From NCBI RefSeq assembly GCF_016031615.1, contig NZ_JACYXC010000001.1, positions 682,001 to 746,000 on the forward strand: a stretch of DNA of 64,000 nucleotides, given 5' to 3'. Shown piece by piece: positions 59,384-64,000 of the stretch (its first letter is position 1; each line of letters opens with the position of its first letter). The position numbers and the translations under genes were made by a program. The notes beneath the pieces were generated by a model. That model ran no database searches and was not told the origin of the DNA. It saw only the letters and a list, made by a program, of their open reading frames with translations. The DNA comes from Streptomyces pactum (GTDB lineage: Bacteria > Actinomycetota > Actinomycetes > Streptomycetales > Streptomycetaceae).

Positions 59384-60460
59384 TCAGCCCAGCTCGGTGC
59401 CGGTGGCCTCCAGCGCCTCGGTGAGCGGCTGGTAGAAGGTCTCCCCGCCGGAGGTGCAGTCGCCGCTGCCGCCGGAGGTCAGTCCCAGCCCGGTGTTCCC
59501 GGCGAAGAGCGGGCCACCGCTGTCGCCGGCCTCGGCGCAGACGGTGGTCGCGATCAGGCCCTCCACAGTGCCCTCGGCGTAGTTGACGGTGGCGTTGACC
59601 GCGGTGACCACCCCCTCGTGGAGCCCGGTGGTGCTGCCGCTGCGCCGCACCTGCTGGCCCACGATCGCCGTACCGACCTCGCTGATCTCCTGGACGCCGC
59701 CGTTGTAGAGGTTGACCGCGCTGGGGTGGGCGATGTCGGCGGTGTACCGGGCGAGGCCGTAGTCGTCCCCGGGGAAGCTGCTGGCCTCGGTCAGGGCGAC
59801 CTCCGAGCCGCCGCGGGCGTCCGACCAGCTCTCCACCAGCTGGGTGCAGTGACCTGCCGTCAGGAAGTACGGCTCGCCGTCCTGGAGGACGTTGAACCCC
59901 AGGGAGCAGCGGGCCTGGGCGCCCCAGATGGCGTCCCCGCCGGCGATCAGCGGCCGCAGCGTGCCCGCCGACCGGCGGACCGTGGCCCGGTCGCCGAGCG
60001 AGGAGACCACCGTGTCCAGCCGCCGCATGTTCTCGGCGGTGACCGAGGAGTCGGCGGTGACCACCACCTGGTTGGTCCGGGGGTCCATCGCCCAGGCGGT
60101 GCCGGGGATGGCGGCCTGGTCCTTCAGTGTCGCGCGGGCCTCGTCGAGGGAGGCCAGGGAGTGTTTGACCACCCGGGGGCGGCCACCGGCCTCCCGGACC
60201 CGGTCCGCCGTCTCCTCGTCCGTCACGTTGACCACCAGCGCCCGCTCCTGGGGGTCGTAGTACGAGCCGGCCGTTGCGGACCCGAGGTCGTCGTCGAGGG
60301 TGGTGGCCAGCTGACCGGCGTTCACGGCCGTCATGGGATCGGGGATGTCGTCGCCCGGAGCGGCACTGGCGCTGGGCAGGGCGAGGGCGGCGGCGGCCAG
60401 CATCACCAGGCCGGCGCCGGCGGTGACCGCACCGCGGGTCCGTACACTTCTGCGCTTCAA
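59384..60460 (-). CDS. Secreted streptogrisin-type serine protease (S1 family, with propeptide)
   Basis: 358 residues. A signal peptide (about 1-33, ending ASAAPG) and a propeptide of about 130 residues (with DEARATLKDQAAIPG and VVVTADSS) precede the mature chymotrypsin-like domain starting IAGGDAIWG. The catalytic triad is visible: His in FLTAGHCTQL, Asp in GDDYGLARYTAD and Ser in CAEAGDSGGPLFAG. It is a streptogrisin/alpha-lytic-type enzyme active outside the cell after self-processing. TTG start at 60460 with GGAGG six bases upstream. Confidence 0.93.
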   Translation of the reverse strand: MKRRSVRTRGAVTAGAGLVMLAAAALALPSASAAPGDDIPDPMTAVNAGQLATTLDDDLGSATAGSYYDPQERALVVNVTDEETADRVREAGGRPRVVKHSLASLDEARATLKDQAAIPGTAWAMDPRTNQVVVTADSSVTAENMRRLDTVVSSLGDRATVRRSAGTLRPLIAGGDAIWGAQARCSLGFNVLQDGEPYFLTAGHCTQLVESWSDARGGSEVALTEASSFPGDDYGLARYTADIAHPSAVNLYNGGVQEISEVGTAIVGQQVRRSGSTTGLHEGVVTAVNATVNYAEGTVEGLIATTVCAEAGDSGGPLFAGNTGLGLTSGGSGDCTSGGETFYQPLTEALEATGTELG

Positions 60461-60777
60461 CTCGAACCTCCGTGGGGGGGGACGGGCCCGGCGGTGGACC
60501 ACCGGGCGGCTCGATGGAGACCGAGCGGACCGCCGCGAGACCACCCACCCCGAGCCACAAAGCATGCCAAACCAACCCATATCAGAAGTCTGTCGTCGGT
60601 CCGACCGTGACTCGCGGTCCACGGCACCGGCACCGCCTGGCTCGCCGCACGGCCACCGGGCTCGCCGGAGGATTCCCCGCCCACCGCTTCGTCCCGGCCC
60701 CCGGACCGGGACGGCGCCGAGCGGGCGGACCGGTCCCCGGCCCGGAACGGTGACGCCGGGGCAGCGGCTGCCGTTCC

Positions 60778-60803
60778 GGCGAGGCCGTCCGGACGGCCTC
60801 GCC
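60778..60803. repeat. 26-base perfect palindrome
   Basis: Arms GGCGAGGCCGTCC and its complement with no spacer, in the 457-base gene-free gap between the protease start and the end of icd. A partial copy (GCCGTCCGGACGG) follows about 35 bases later. Confidence 0.8.
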
Positions 60804-60863
60804 CGGGGAGCGGCGACGCCGTCCGGACGGGGCCGCCGGGGCCGGGCCGTCCGGGAGAACGCA

Positions 60864-60898
60864 CACCGCCCCGGCCGGGGGTGCCGGCCGGGGCGGTG
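60864..60898 (-). terminator. Terminator of icd
   Basis: Perfect 15-bp stem (60864-60878 with 60884-60898, arm CACCGCCCCGGCCGG) and a 5-base loop, about 20 bases beyond the icd stop on the minus strand. Confidence 0.8.
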
Positions 60899-60917
60899 GG
60901 AACGCGGACGGGAACCG

Positions 60918-63137
<2,220 letters not shown>

Positions 63138-63413
63138 CGGGTGCTCCGCTCCACGTCTGTAACATTGCTCGACATCAAGATATCTCGTGAGCGGGCCGCA
63201 CTCGACAGGGACCCTGGCCACATTCCGGCATCCGGGACGGGGCGCGGCCGCGGCACCGCGGCGGGACGGCCCGGGGCATCCGGCTCAGGACGGGGCCGGG
63301 GCGTCGGCACGGGCCGGGCGGCACGGGACGTCGGGGCCGGGGCGTCAGGACGGGCCGGGCCGGGGCCGGGCGTCAGGACGGGCGGGGCAGGGACGGGCCA
63401 GGGGCCTGAGGGC

Positions 63414-64000
63414 TCAGGACGGGGCGGCGATGAGCAGTGCGACGTCGTCGTGGTTCTCCGGGTGGCGCAGCGTCCGCAGCAGCCGGTCGCAGGTGGCCTC
63501 CAGCGACGGGTCCGCGGGGCGCAGCAGGTCCAGCAGCAACCGCAGCCGGTCGTCGATGTCGTCGGTGCGGGTCTCCACCAGGCCGTCGGTGTACAGCACC
63601 AGCCGGTCACCGGGGTCGAGCGGCACGGTGACCGCCCGGTAGGCGGGTCCGCCCGCGCCCAGCGGCGCGCCGGCCGGCAGGTCGAGCAGGCGCGGGGTGC
63701 CGTCGGCGCGCACCACGGCCGGGGGCAGGTGCCCGGCGGTGGCGGTGCAGCACTGCCCGCGGCGCGCGTCGTGGACGGCGTACACACAGGTGGCGAAGTA
63801 CGGGTCGAGCCCGGAGGTGATCTCGTCCAGGCGGGCGAGGACGTCGGCCGGGTCGAGTCCGAGCATGGTCAGGGTCCGGGTGGCGATCCGCAGCCGGCCC
63901 ATGGTGGTGGCGGCGTTCACCCCGCTGCCCATGACATCGCCCACCACCAGCGCGGTGCGCTCGCCGGGCAGGTGGATGACGTCGAACCAGTCGCCGCCGA
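63414..64000 (-). CDS. SpoIIE/PP2C-family phosphatase (C-terminal part, runs off the window)
   Basis: About 195 residues of a phosphatase domain whose start lies beyond the right edge. The metal motifs are complete: GGDWFDVIHLPGE, VVGDVMGSGVNAATTM, TATAGHLPPAVV, LYTDGLVETRTD and NHDDVALLIAAP. Fourth SpoIIE-type phosphatase in the window. Sensor domains, if any, are outside. The 276 bases before icd (63138-63413) show CGTCAGGACGGG-like repeats but no gene. Confidence 0.88.
   Translation of the reverse strand, partial: GGDWFDVIHLPGERTALVVGDVMGSGVNAATTMGRLRIATRTLTMLGLDPADVLARLDEITSGLDPYFATCVYAVHDARRGQCCTATAGHLPPAVVRADGTPRLLDLPAGAPLGAGGPAYRAVTVPLDPGDRLVLYTDGLVETRTDDIDDRLRLLLDLLRPADPSLEATCDRLLRTLRHPENHDDVALLIAAPS

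Overview
The window looks like chromosomal DNA from a Streptomyces-type actinomycete. The DNA is very GC-rich, third codon positions are almost all G or C, and GTG and TTG starts are common. The gene families also fit: a conservon-type nitrate-sensing histidine kinase, an NsdA-like regulator, several SpoIIE/PP2C phosphatases, DUF397 and DUF5709 proteins, a streptogrisin-type protease and a monomeric isocitrate dehydrogenase. About 45 genes are supported, in short operons on both strands. I see no rRNA, tRNA, CRISPR array or transposase.

Left part (1-9 kb): a partial sensor kinase, a small membrane protein, then a three-gene minus-strand unit that resembles a MukF/MukE/MukB-like (JetA/JetB/JetC-like) condensin complex but has no JetD nuclease gene beside it. 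At 9-20 kb lies a 5-oxoproline (pyroglutamate) block: pyroglutamyl peptidase, a DUF969/DUF979 membrane pair, a GntR regulator, PxpABC and a separate single-chain hydantoinase/oxoprolinase. The DUF969 and pxpA promoters share the same layout, with a 17-bp palindrome filling the gap between -35 and -10, so a single regulon is likely.

Middle part (20-45 kb): a HEAT-like protein; a PAS-SpoIIE phosphatase; an NsdA-like regulator divergent from an aminoglycoside-phosphotransferase-like kinase; a secreted amidase; a small island with a TTA-containing XRE/TPR regulator and three coupled small genes; a secreted sphingomyelinase; a frameshifted LuxR/LAL regulator divergent from a class I terpene synthase; a MerR/methyltransferase pair; a leucine-rich-repeat protein with a repeat-rich 5' end; a hydrolase; a decayed AraC fragment; a nitrilase-family enzyme; and a Ser/Thr kinase with TPRs whose linker DNA holds a 60-bp perfect palindrome.

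Right part (45-64 kb): two more SpoIIE phosphatases around a beta-carbonic anhydrase; a cyanate operon (LysR regulator, carbonic anhydrase, cyanase, then a deaminase); a TetR/NmrA divergent pair with two operator copies; a truncated small gene; a NUDIX hydrolase; an FUSC exporter with MarR; a streptogrisin-like protease; monomeric isocitrate dehydrogenase; and a fourth SpoIIE phosphatase running off the end.

Start codons were chosen from ribosome binding sites, overlaps and family starts. Functions come from motifs recognised by eye, without database searches.
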